Assembly: GCF_000350225.1 (NCBI RefSeq)
Contig: NW_005179301.1
Coordinates: forward strand, 1-64,000
DNA from: Chondrus crispus
Lineage: Eukaryota; Rhodophyta; Florideophyceae; Gigartinales; Gigartinaceae
Reading direction: 5' to 3'
Length of the DNA: 64,000 nt
Made by a program: the position numbers and the translations under genes. The first letter of the stretch is position 1, and every line of letters begins with the position of its first letter. The notes under the pieces are model-generated. The model worked only from the letters and a program-made list of their open reading frames with translations. It made no database searches and was not told the DNA's origin. Of this stretch, positions 11,305 through 22,666 are shown piece after piece.

Positions 11305-12915
11305 CGCCCGGTGCCCAACTTGGTTGCGTGCCCAACTTGGTTGAGCCACTTGGGCACCCAATTTACTTTCTTCCTACCTTCTTCCTACCTTCTTCCTACT
11401 TTCTTCCTACTTTCTTCCTACTTTCTTCCTATTTTCTTCCTACTTCTTCCTACTTTCTTCCTACTTTCTTCCTACTTTCTTCCTATTTTCTTCCTACTTC
11501 TTTCTGTTTCTTTCTGTTCTCTTTCTGTTCTCTTTCTGCTTTCTTTCTATTGCCTTTTTATTGTATTTTTATTGTATTTGTATTGTTCCTCCTCTCCTCA
11601 CCAACCTCGTCTTGTCTAATCTACTTGTTCGTCTCCGTTTCGATTGAGTTCAAACGCGCACGGGTCTTAGCGACAAACACTTTTCTCTCTCCTCTCGCTA
11701 AACATATTCCTTTTACACATTACGCAATCCAAATACTCTACAACTAAGCCTTTCGCCCTTCCGACGTCTCTTCCCGCTGCCGTCCCCCCCCTCCCCAAAT
11801 CCATCATCCCGCACACTGCCTCTTGCTCACGAGACCTCCCTCACTCGCTACGCTCCCTACTGCCTGCCATCTCGGCTTCCCGGCCCGCACAGCAGCCCGA
11901 GGCGTTAGCGATGACGTCCCCACGTCCCCACGTCCCCACGTTAACACGTTCCCCACGTTCCCCACGTCCCCACGTTCCCACGTTTTTACCCTCCCCCGTA
12001 GTACACAGCCCAAAATGTGGCGTTCCGAAGTCCGCGACAGGAAGCAGCGGGACCAGCGAAATGCGTGGAATCAGGGGAGGCGGAATGCAAATTGATCGTA
12101 TGCATTTAATTGGTTGGATCTGTCCCGTATGGGGCACAGTGACGTCATTTGTCGAGGGGTTTCGGACCCTGGAAACCGGGATCGGGAGCGGAAGACACCC
12201 GGAATCTGGAATCGATGAACATGCCTCCAGACGTCCGGCTGAAAACACGTTTCACACTTACTGACAAATGCAGACACGCACCGAGGGTCCTTCCAGGCAG
12301 AAATAATGCTTGAATCACGATCTCACCTGCGCTCATGCGCTCATGCGCACGTCAGATCATCCACTCACTGTCTGTCTCTCCTACGATAAATGTCGACTCT
12401 CACTTCCACCCTCAGACAAATGCACCTCTGTACATCCACAGGACAAACACATGTGATGCACCGGACTGTGCGCCTCCCTTTCCCTTCCCGACATGCACCT
12501 TAACCCACCGCACCGACCGCACCGATCGCACAGAACGCACAGAACGCACAGACGCCTCCGACACAACCGCTTCAACCTCGGCTTCGATTCTGTTTGGGCC
12601 GTGGTTCACGAATACGAGTCCTCTCTTTTGAAAGGTAAGTCTCGCACTGGCGTCCCGGCGACCGCACCAAAGAACATATGTGAAATGGGCGGCCTCCTTG
12701 CCTGCGAGACTTACCGCAACAGCGCTTGAGAGAGATGCTGTTGCTAACGCGAGTCACCGCTTGTTTTTTCGGCGCTTTTCGTTCTTTCTGTTTGTATTTC
12801 TTTCCTATTTACACGACGCACTGGCACTGTTTCTTCTTTTTTTGCCGTGCAGGCGACGGAGTGGCACCCAGACGTTTTGCTCACGTTCCAGGACGTCCAT
12901 CTTGGCCTTCTGGGT

Positions 12916-13064
12916 TGTCATGAGAGCCATATACACACACGTAGCACACGTACAACAGCGATCAACTCACCACGATCGCCGCCGGCCTACGGATCGCTAC
13001 CATCCCTACATAAGGTAGATAGAGACGCGATCACAGTAAACCGAGCCATCGATCTTGCATCACA
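12916..13064 (+). repeat. 5' LTR of Copia-B
   Basis: 149 bp, TG...CA ends, matching the distal part of 17490-17691. The initiator-Met-type primer-binding site begins at 13065. Confidence 0.9.
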
Positions 13065-16000
13065 GGTTATGGACCCTAACCACGCACCACTGCAAGACGA
13101 TCATCCCGTATACCGACCACCCGGACGAGATCAGGACAACGAGAGCACGGCACCACAAAGCCCCGTTGCCCCAACCCCACAAGCTCCGCCAGCAAGCGTA
13201 GAGCCAACACAACCCGCTCCGACCACACCCGTAGAGCCACAACACCAAGCCCCGATCACCCCCGTAGAGCCAACACAACACGCCCCGACAACACCTGCAG
13301 AGCGCCCACAAATGTCAAACCAGCAAGAAACAGCACCCGCAATGCCTCAAGCTGACACAAGAATGCATGGACAGCTACCTCCACTCGCAAGCGACGGAAC
13401 GAACTACAAGCTATGGACGCAAACCCTCCACGACATAGCCATAATCAACAACGTCGAGGCAGCCCTCGATGAAAGCTCACCACCCCCCACAGTAACGAGC
13501 CCGTACCATGCCATATACCGCAGAAAATGTGCATTCCTACGCATGAGCATCATGACCAGCCTCCCTGCGGATCTGGCAAGCACAATCGACATGGACCTCA
13601 GCGTTACCCCTCAACAGCTTCTGGCAGAGATCAAAACACACTTCACTGACTCAACGCCAACCACACACCTCATCCTCAAACAAGAAGCACAACGCACAAA
13701 GATCAAGGCGGGAGGGGACATCGATGAATACATCGCAGCACACCGAACCATACGGACAAAAATGTGTCTCGCAGAGTACCCCAGCATTCAACATGATGAA
13801 TCTGTCACGATAGAATTCATCATACACGGCCTCAACTCGCACCCGGCATTGCGACACCTACCCGACATGTGGATCGCGAACAACACAATCCCCACAACCA
13901 TAGCCAACCTCGTCCAACGACTCAAATCCATACAAGCTCGAGAAGACGAAAAACAGGAAATCAGGCAACAACGTCCACAAGGCATGAACACGACAGACCA
14001 ATGGGCAGACAGCCCCAACTACCAGGCAATGAGACGACGAACTCGCAGCCGGAGGCAAGGCAGAGGATCAACGACCCACCCCGACCAACCCCAACGCGGC
14101 AATGCAGCCACAAGGGAAAATGCGGAACAATGGTACACGAATACCGATAAGAAGCGCACAACCCCTCGGCAAACACGTTCTCCGCCCAAAACCACCACCG
14201 GGAAAATGGCCAGCACCCGCGACGAACACGACGACACAATCGCGCAACAGGTGACTGACGAGGACATATGCGAAGGTAAGCAGTATGCCCTCGACTCAGG
14301 AGCGCATCCGTCACATGTTCGCAAACCCACGACGAACATGAAACCACTCCGACAAATCATCCGAACTAACACGGCCACCAACATCACGCCACCCGCCACA
14401 CACAAGGGGATGATACATATACGGACCAGTACGAATAGGCACATACGAGTCCCAGCGATCGCCAACCCAGCAATGCGATCCAACCTGCTATCAGTTCACG
14501 ACATAGCAGAGCAATGGGGAGAGGTCCGGTTCACACCCACACAGGCCACTGTACTCGACACGAGCACACACCCGCCCCAAATAGTAGCGCAAGCACGCTT
14601 CAGGAAAGGCATGTACTACCTCGATCTCCCAAAAACCAAAGGCAACGGCATGGCAGCCCGGACCATACCACCACGGTCAATAAAAAATTCCAAAAGACCC
14701 GATACCCAAACCAAAAAAGCCCCAAATCCAAAAACAAAAAAAAAAGAAGACAGCGACGCCAAAGCCAAGCCGCACACTAGCACGTGGCCACACCGCACCA
14801 CGCGCAGAAAAAATCCCACTACACCAAATGCACAACCCATCGCCCCCACCGCACACCCCAGCACACCCAGCTGTAGAAAGGGACTTCCACCACTATCATG
14901 TGCTGTTCAATCACATCAGACCAACAACGCTCCAGAAAATGGCCAAACTCGGCCTCCTGCCAAACCTCCCGCCCACACTCAGGCAACGACCACCGCGGAT
15001 CACCTGCTCGAGCTGCGCTGCAGCGAAGCAGCAGCCCGCACCGCACTACCCCAAGACGCACAACTACCGAGTAGGAGCCGCCTTTAGCAGCGATATATGT
15101 GGACCATTCAACCCCACATCCAGGCAAGGCAACAAATACATACTCACAGTAATAGACACCCGATCCCGCTACCTCATAGTCGACTTCCTGCAATCAAGAG
15201 CAGAAACACCGCACAGGCTGGATGTCATCCTCACAGCCCTCAACAAACGAAAAGGGTGCAAACCGAGACTGTTCCACACAGACAACGCGAAAGAATATGT
15301 ATCAGACAGCGCCAGCGCCGTATACAGATCGCACAACGTCATGCACAGCACTACAGTCCCACATACGCCCCAACAAAATGGGATCGCGGAAAGGATAAAC
15401 AGTACACTCATGAACTCAGCCAGAGCCGCCCTCCACCACAGCTCACTACCCAAGACGCACTGGGAAGACGCAGTAAGGGACGCTGCATTCAAGTACAACA
15501 ATATACTCCACCACGGGATCAACACCCTTCCCTACACCATGTGGACCAATGCCACCCCCGACGTCCCGCAATTCCTGCTGTTCGGACAGCTCGGCACAGT
15601 ACCTGAGTTAGCAAATCGGAAACAAATATCAAAACTCGCCCACAGGGCAACACCCGCCAGGTACCTCCATGGCATCGACGAAAACCACATCATGGTCCTC
15701 GAACTCGACACGAACAGACCACGACGAGTTCGATGCGTCAACTTCCAACCATACCACAGCACCACCGATCCTGTAGCCTCACGCACATATGCCACGAAAG
15801 CCTTCACCCCGCATCGCACGCCAACAGAGATAACAGGCACCACACCCGCCCCAGCTCACCCCGGACAGGCCAAAAAATACCCCGACGCTGCCGAATGGGA
15901 AAAAGCCCACAACGCCGAACTCGACAACCTCGACGCCATGAACGTAGTACAGTGGATACCCGACTCCGAAATCCCCAAGAAACGGAAACTGATACCCCTA

Positions 16001-17489
16001 AAAATGGGATATCGTTACAAGAGGGACAGCAAAGGACAAATTGCATCGAGAAAAGCCCGATGCTCTGCAAGGGGGGACAAAATGCTACCACACAAGCACT
16101 ACGACCCATCCAAAACTACAACGTACATGGCCGACAAGACCACAGTACGCGCAATGTTTGGAATAGCAGCCAAGTACCGCATGCACATCGAACACATCGA
16201 TATCAAGTCAGCGTACCTACACGAAAAATTCGCGCACAACGGAGGAGAAACAGTATATGTGAGACAGCATGCCAGATTCAATGGCACATACAAACACGCC
16301 TGCCAAGGCGGAAAACTAAACATGAACATATACGGGACGCCATCCGCCGGCCACACATACCTATCTGCAGTCTTCACACTCCTACGAAAGAACAACTTCA
16401 AGCAAAGCGAAGCAGACCTGTGCCTCTGGTCCAAAACAAAAGGCAAAGAACATATAATTGCTGCTGTCAGCATGGATGACTTCACAGTACTCGCCTCAAC
16501 CGCGAAACTCAAAGACGAGTTCGCCGCAGCCCTAGCGAAAGCGTACAACATCAAACGCCTAGGGGAACACAGGACTTTTCTCGGATGGACGGTGACACGG
16601 CACCAAAATGGAGACATTCACATCTCCCAGCCCAACGCCATCAACTACATAGTACAGCAAGTGGACATGGCCAAATGCAATGCCAAAGACACCCCATACT
16701 GCGACGGCGTCCTGCTCCACAAGCCAACAGACAAAGACGAGACCCAACTGCACACTCTCAAAAAATACCAGCAGATCATTGGGGACCTACGCTATGTCGC
16801 TGACTCGACGCGACCAGACATCTACTTCCTGGCAAACAGACTAGCAGTAGCGGCCAACAACCCGACACAAAGGCACTGGAACGCACTAAAACGCCTGATA
16901 AGGTACCTCAAGGGCACACCAAACACAGGCCTCACGTTCCGAGCCGGCAAGCAAGCAGACAAAGAGAAACCCCAGAACCTCCTTGTCTCGTATGCCGATG
17001 CCGATTTCGCTGCCGACATCACGGACAGGAAGTCCATATCGGGGACCCTCCACACATACAACGGCACACCGATATGTTGGGGGTCCCTCAAGCAAAACAT
17101 CACAGCCTTATCCACCTGTGAGGCAGAATATATTGCGGCCACCTCCGCCGCACAGCAGACCACGTGGATCCGACGTCTGCTACAGGATGTGCACATGCTG
17201 CCGAAATCCCCGACCCCCTTGATGATAGACAACCAGTCCGCCATCCACGTTGCCAACAGCACGGGACCGACGAAGAGGCGAAAATTCATAGATCTGAGGC
17301 ATCACTACCTCACGCATCAGGCACAAAAGGGCACAATTGCCATTGCACATGTCCCCACGGACGAACAACTCGCGGACATCCTCACGAAACCGCTACGTCG
17401 TCAAGCATACACACGCCTCCTCCCCAAACTACAGCTCAGAAACCGCACGACTGCAGACGGCAAAACTGCTGCGCCGTCGACAGGGGGAG

Positions 17490-17691
17490 TGTCATGAGAG
17501 CCATAAAAACAAACGTCGACGCCGCAACAGCAATGCGTCAGCAGTCATGAGAGCCATATACACACACGTAGCACACGTACAACAGCGATCAACTCACCAC
17601 GATCGCCGCCGGCCTACGGATCGCTACCATCCCTACATAAGGTAGATAGAGACGCGATCACAGTAAACCGAGCCATCGATCTTGCATCACA
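17490..17691 (+). repeat. 3' LTR of Copia-B
   Basis: 202 bp. The first part carries a second copy of the TCATGAGAGCCATA segment with about 40 bp between the two. The rest equals the 5' LTR. Confidence 0.9.
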
Positions 17692-19115
17692 TGGGTCAAG
17701 CACGCCAGAGGTACGGTTTACACGCAGACATATAGGCAGAAGAAAGAGCGATCTGAAAATGCGGTTTGGTTTTGGTTTTCTTCTTTGTCTTCTTCTTTAT
17801 GCGCGCAGGTGAATGTTATCTTAAAGAACTGGGTTTAGATTTCACATGTACGGTACAGTGTAGTAAGATTCTTTATTGGTAAAAATAGATGTGTTAAACG
17901 TTTCAAACGTTTCGTTTGCACGAAAAGGTTTGCCAGCAAAGGAAGAAGGGTAGAGTCTGCAAGCGCGGAAAATTGCGAAACACAGAGGCGGAAGCAAAAG
18001 GTTACCGAGAATGACACACGATAACAACTGGCTGTTGTGTTGATTGCGTGAAGAGTGGCGGCTGTCGGCGCGGCATACTTAACCTTTGGGGTGGTACGGA
18101 CGGGCGAATGGTATCTGCGGTTTTGATACTTGTTTCTTGCCAGTCACACGCCTCCCGCACCTCGCATTAACCCCGCCCCCGTTTTGGCTCTCGACGGCGC
18201 CGTCTCCTTTTGCCGCGCCCGTTGTCCACCAACCCCTTCTGCCTCCTCGACCCCCTCCCTACTGCCGTCGTCTCATGCCAATTGTCCGGCACTCACACCA
18301 TCGTCGCAACGGCCCTCTGTTCTCCCTCTTCTGCATGCTCTCTCCCTAATACGCCCTCCGTCGCCGCAGCACAGTCCCCTTCCCACCTCTCAGTTACGCT
18401 TTCATCGCTTTCGTTGAATACCCCCGCTCTCTACCTAATACGCCCTCCGTCGCCGCAGCACAGTCCCCTTCCCACCTCCCCTTCCGACCTCCCCTTCCGA
18501 CCTCCCCTTCCGACCTCCCCTTCCGACCTCTCTGTGACGCTGTCATCGCTTTCATTGAACACCCCCCAATGTCCCCAATGTCCACGCGCCCCTTCCCCTT
18601 CCAACCGCAAGTGGCGAGCAAACATCCTCGAGTGCTTCAATACAGTCCCCATTCCCTCCCATCTCCTCAGTCGACGAGTATGCAATGATTTCCAGCGCCC
18701 AGCATCCCCAGTTTTGTCCCTCAATTCACTCCGTCGGAAGAACATGCTTCGCATATGACCTTTCTCACAAGCCCCACATCATGGTCACCGCTCACAATTA
18801 AATTGATTCCAATACCCTACAACCTAACCCCCCAATTTCTCCAGTTAACGTTCCGCACCGCCCACATCCTGCCCAACCCGCCCAACCCGTGCTGGAAACC
18901 GGGATCGGGAGCGCAACACACCCGGAATGTAGAATCGATAAACATACCTCCAGACTCCCGGCCGAAACACGTTTCACACTTAAAAAATGCAGACACGCAC
19001 CGGCGCACCGACGCTCCTCTCCCGGCAGCGGCGGAGAGCGCGGAAAGCGCGGAGGGCGCGGAAAGCGCGGAGGGCGCGGAGAGCGTGGAAAGATTGGAGA
19101 TGGCAGGGACAGTAG

Positions 19116-20683
19116 TGTAGGTAATTTTATTCAAATGCAAGGGGGGGCCGATACAGTGGCATGCGGGCGGACGTCAAGGAATCACACTTGCGGAGGATAG
19201 GATGGAGCCGACCCATGACACGGCATGCGGGCAATTGTCGCTGCGGCGACACTGGACCAAATCGCAAAGCTGAGACGCTGGGCGAGGCGGGTTTTGGCGA
19301 TGCCAAAGCTGCAGCCTGAGCGGAGGGCAATTTGGTGCGCAACGTGTTCAAGGACAGCAGTAGTACGGGTGCTCCAAGCGCCCAGGGTATCGAAGGCAAG
19401 GGGGACGAAATGCCAGTCTAGGGGAGGAAGTGGATCGTCAGCCTGAAGGTGTAAGGCAGCGCGTAGAATGCGGTCATGGGTGCGGAGTTTTCTTGTATGG
19501 GCTCCTTCAGCGGCGCCGGCAATAGACCGAGCAGCTGAGTTCATGTTAGCAGCGGTGTAGGGATTACAAATCGTGACATCGTATGCTGTAGGGCGGTCTG
19601 GGAGGGCGCCAGCCGCTGGAGGCGACGGTTGGACAAGAAGGTCAGCAGGGCGGTGCGCCGTGCCTGGTATGAGAAATGGAACTTCGCGGTCGCACGCGAG
19701 GCCGGCTGCCCGAAACGCTTGGCGGGCCAGAGTATTGCGGACAATGTTATGGCGGTGGGTGGCACCATACCCGTGTTTGCAGTTGGCGGCGTGGTCGCCA
19801 CGTTTGTCCATCGCGCGGCCACAGTGAGAGCATTGTAGGGGGGCCCGTGAATCGTCGTACACAGGCGTGTCGAGGTGTCGCCGAAGCATAACGGACCACA
19901 CGGCACTTGAAACTCGCGAGGTCAGAGATGGGTGAGCGCAGAGGAAGGAGGCTGCACCAGGAGTAATTAGAGAGTTGTAGCGGGCGCGACGGCGTACAGA
20001 GGCTGCCGTATGATCGGTTGGGTTAGGCTGTCGATCCCACTCTCTCGTTTCCCAATACATGCGCGAAAAGGCTCCATGGAGCGCCTGATATAATGTAAAA
20101 TGTACTCTTTCAGGTCGTTCCAATAAAGCTTGCGGTTCGAAGGGGCCCAGATTAGAATGCGTAGCGAGGATCCCTCGGGTTTCAACCTCGGGGTTCAAGG
20201 AGCGCAGTACATGCACTAGATGCTTCCGTGCCATTCCGCGGTAGAATGGCACTGTAGGGTTCGAAGGTCCGCGAATGCGTGCTTTTGCGGATTCAATTAA
20301 ACTTGCAGCGTGAGATGCGTGCACAAACGGGGCCAGTGGCGTGAAACCATGACCACCCAAACGGAAGGGGAGGCCAATCTGGGAAGATATGGACGGAGAA
20401 AGCGTGACATGATTGAACCGGGAGTAGGCGGATTTTTGACTTTGATCAAACCGAATTGCGCTTGGGAGCGAAATGCGAGGTAGTGTTAGGCGGAACACAT
20501 GCTCGACGCGGCACACGGATCCTGATACTCGATGCAAATGGAAACGTATACGGGCATCGGGAATGCTGTCGAGCAATGTGAGGGAGTTTGACACTGCCTC
20601 AATTTTTTCCTCCAAGAATGACCTCATGAATTCATCTGTGCCTAACGGGGCGCCCAAAAGAGCAATTCCGCCTTCTTGTGAGA
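19116..20683 (-). mobile_element. 5'-truncated LINE, restriction-like-endonuclease (R2/NeSL-like) class
   Basis: A 12-bp direct repeat, CAGGGACAGTAG, flanks the insert (19104-19115 and 20684-20695). One minus-strand frame stays open from the truncated 5' end (20683) to its stop at 19182. It begins inside the reverse transcriptase at a LLGAPLGT motif typical of the LINE palm/thumb. Next come a C-x2-C-x9-H-x3-C knuckle, an RHN motif, and RPADLLV followed by YDVTI, the pattern of the restriction-like endonuclease of R2/CRE/NeSL/HERO LINEs. The short 3' end contains AATAAA and lacks a poly-A tail. The remaining ~490 residues are uninterrupted, so the copy is young, but it lacks the ORF start and most of the reverse transcriptase and cannot move itself. 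Confidence 0.85.
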
Positions 20684-20716
20684 CAGGGACAGTAGGGACG
20701 GTGGGAGATTACAGAG

Positions 20717-21325
20717 TGTGGTGATTCCTTCATATGACTCCCAGTCATTCCTCTCTCCTGTCGTTGGCCAACGGCACCTCCCCTTTTGCTCAGCCGTCAT
20801 CACAGGTTATGGGCCTCATTCTACTGCTGCACACGCGAGTTCGAATCCCACCGTACACCTCCTTCCCACACTACCCAATCACAAGCTCACACGTCAACCA
20901 CCCGACGTTGTTAGAAGCAACCCCTCACAAGCTCACACGTCAACCACCCGACGTTGTTAGAAGCAACCCCTCACAAGCCGACACGTCCCACACCCGACGT
21001 ATTCAGATGATGCAAAAAACCTCATTTTTCAGGTTCCAAGGTCCACCCGCACTGTAAGACGTCACCAACACGCATCAAAAACCTTCAGGTTCATGGTACA
21101 CCTGCGCTCATACTTTCAAGTCAAGAACCCGGCATTCCTTCTCATTTAGTCACTCACATACGAGTTCAGGGGGACTGTGGTGTATCCGTGCTCGCTTCGC
21201 GCTGTCGTTCCACGCTAAAAAACTTCTCAACTTCAAAAATATTATTTCCTTCATATGACTCCCAGTCATTCCTCTCTCCTGTCGTTGGCCAACGGCACCT
21301 CCCCTTTTGCTCAGCCGTCATCACA
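20717..21325 (+). mobile_element. TRIM-like miniature LTR element
   Basis: This 609-bp insert is flanked by a 5-bp duplication CAGAG (20712-20716 and 21326-21330). Its terminal repeats are 20717-20804 (88 bp) and 21176-21325 (150 bp), both starting TGTGGTG and ending CATCACA; the 3' copy has ~62 extra bases after TGTGGTG. GGTTATGGGCC after the 5' repeat is a primer site complementary to the initiator-Met anticodon arm, and CAGGGGGAC precedes the 3' repeat. The 371-bp interior has no coding capacity. It would need enzymes from a Copia element, since the primer site and LTR ends resemble those of Copia-B. Confidence 0.88.
20881..20999 (+). repeat. 46-bp tandem repeat inside the TRIM
   Basis: A 46-bp unit beginning ACAAGCTCACACGTCAACC starts at 20881, repeats exactly at 20927 and begins a third, diverged and shortened copy at 20973. 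It makes up about a third of the TRIM interior. Confidence 0.9.
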
Positions 21326-21739
21326 CAGAGAATGGGAATTCATGGGAGAGGGCGAAAATGTCGGCAAAAATATGTCGTAAGTGCACGTACCCAGGGCGCG
21401 TGTTCTCAACGTGGACACGTTTCACATCCGGATCTCGAACACCTGACGCGGTGGAGATTGCATCACAGCCATGTAGTGTACTGTGCGCTTGTGGAGGTGA
21501 AGGTACCTACTTTTAAAAAAGTAATGTTTAACCAAAGTGCACAATGGTGCGGTGAGCGATGATCGCTCACACGCAGAAGCGAGTTTTTTACTTGTTCAAT
21601 TCACTGTAACATGCAAGCCGCGGACAACCTTCAAATTATAGAAGCAATGTTGATTGCGAGGACAAATGCATACCTTTAAATACCGTTGGTATCCACACTG
21701 TGTCGCCGCAGAGTCCGCTGTTTGGGAGAGGGGAGTTCG

Positions 21740-21811
21740 TGGCAGAGTGGACAACCGGTTGCTGGTGGTGCAGTTGACACTCTGCGCCTGCGAGGCCCTG
21801 GGTTCGATTCC
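21740..21811 (+). repeat. tRNA-like block with Pol III A and B boxes, copy 3
   Basis: Same A box (21740-21751) and perfect B box (21801-21811) as in units 1 and 2. The hairpin downstream is present but one of the repeated CCCAACTTGGTTG arms of unit 1 is missing. The fourth copy (A box at 25229) lost its B box at the Copia-C junction. Confidence 0.5.
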
Positions 21812-22666
21812 CGCCCGGTGCCCAACTTGGTTGCGCCACTTGGGCACCCAACCAAGTTGGCCCGGGCAAAATTCGTACCATACCTAGTTACTTAGTTACT
21901 TTCTTTTTTTACTTTCTTCCTACCTTCTTCCTACCTTCTTCCTACTTTCTTCCTACTTTCTTCCTACTTTCTTCCTATTTTCTTCCTACTTCTTTCTGTT
22001 TTCTTCCTACTTCTTTCTGTTCTCTTTCTGTTCTCTTTCTGCTTTCTTTCTATTGCCTTTTTATTGTATTTTTATTGTATTTGTATTGTATTTGTATTGT
22101 TCCTCCTCTCCTCACCAACCTCGTCTTGTTCGTCTCCGTTTCGATTGAGTTCAAACGCGCACGGGTCTTAGCGACAAACACTTTTCTCTCTCCTCTCGCT
22201 AAACATATTCCTTTTACACATTACGCAATCCAAATACTCTACAACTAAGCCTTTCGCCCTTCCGACGTCTCTTCCCGCTGCCGTCCCCCCCCTCCCCAAA
22301 TCCATCATCCCGCACACTGCCTCTTGCTCACGAGACCTCCCTCACTCGCTACGCTCCCTACTGCCTGCCATCTCGGCTTCCCGGCCCGCACAGCAGCCCG
22401 AGGCGTTAGCGATGACGTCCCCACGTCCCCACGTCCCCACGTTAACACGTTCCCCACGTTCCCCACGTCCCCACGTTCCCACGTTTTTACCCTCCCCCGT
22501 AGTACACAGCCCAAAATGTGGCGTTCCGAAGTCCGCGACAGGAAGCAGCGGGACCAGCGAAATGCGTGGAATCAGGGGAGGCGGAATGCAAGCTCTACTT
22601 ATGAAGAAATCAAAAGAAGCTATTCTACTCCAAGTCAATGACGCGCCCATCTAAAACTTGTGCCGT

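Larger units (their letters stand above)
3508..12141 (+). repeat. macro-repeat unit 2, split by a Copia element
   Basis: This is the same unit as 1-3507. Without the Copia element at 4978-10100 it is about 3.5 kb. The left flank of the insertion (about 4930-4977) differs from copies 1, 3 and 4, whereas the right flank resumes the common sequence at CTCAGTTACG. Its pyrimidine tract (11361-11520) is longer than in copy 1, and its CCCAACCCG run is of different length. It shares a C in the CCGCGCCCG stretch with copy 3, where copies 1 and 4 have T, which hints at pairwise duplication. Confidence 0.92.
12916..17691 (+). mobile_element. Copia-B: LTR retrotransposon, Ty1/Copia
   Basis: The element is flanked by a 5-bp target duplication TGGGT (12911-12915 and 17692-17696). 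The 5' LTR is 12916-13064 and the 3' LTR 17490-17691; both begin TGTCATGAGAG and end GCATCACA, but the 3' one is 53 bp longer because of a repeated segment near its start. GGTTATGG after the 5' LTR fits half-tRNA initiator-Met priming, and CAGGGGGAG precedes the 3' LTR. Parts: proline-rich gag (from about 13,070), protease (about 14,290), integrase (about 15,080-15,470), reverse transcriptase (about 15,950-16,750) and RNase H (about 16,990-17,400). Coding lies in two overlapping frames, by about one break or by the frameshifting known in the class. It looks young. Its codons are unusually rich in CA-type bases, unlike Copia-A. Confidence 0.93.
12493..17838 (+). pseudogene. candidate two-intron small gene, copy 3, split by Copia-B
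   Basis: Exon 1 (12493-12634), intron 1 (12635-12852) and the first 63 bases of exon 2 (12853-12915) match the other copies. Copia-B then interrupts exon 2. The remainder of exon 2, intron 2 and exon 3 resume after the duplicated TGGGT at 17692. Unless the element is spliced out, this copy cannot make the product proposed for 352-916. Confidence 0.4.
12142..22666 (+). repeat. macro-repeat unit 3, split by three insertions
   Basis: Same unit as 1-3507. Its ~3.5 kb of own sequence is interrupted by Copia-B (12916-17691), a LINE fragment (19116-20683) and a TRIM (20717-21325), each flanked by a target-site duplication that restores the unit when removed. At its right end (about 22,590-22,666) a ~75-bp sequence absent from the other copies replaces the stretch from AATTGATCG to the shared GGAAACCGGG. 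Confidence 0.9.

Noticed and set aside
19573-19906. Plus- and minus-strand frames inside the LINE
   Set aside because: Shadows of the 490-residue minus-strand reverse transcriptase/endonuclease frame.
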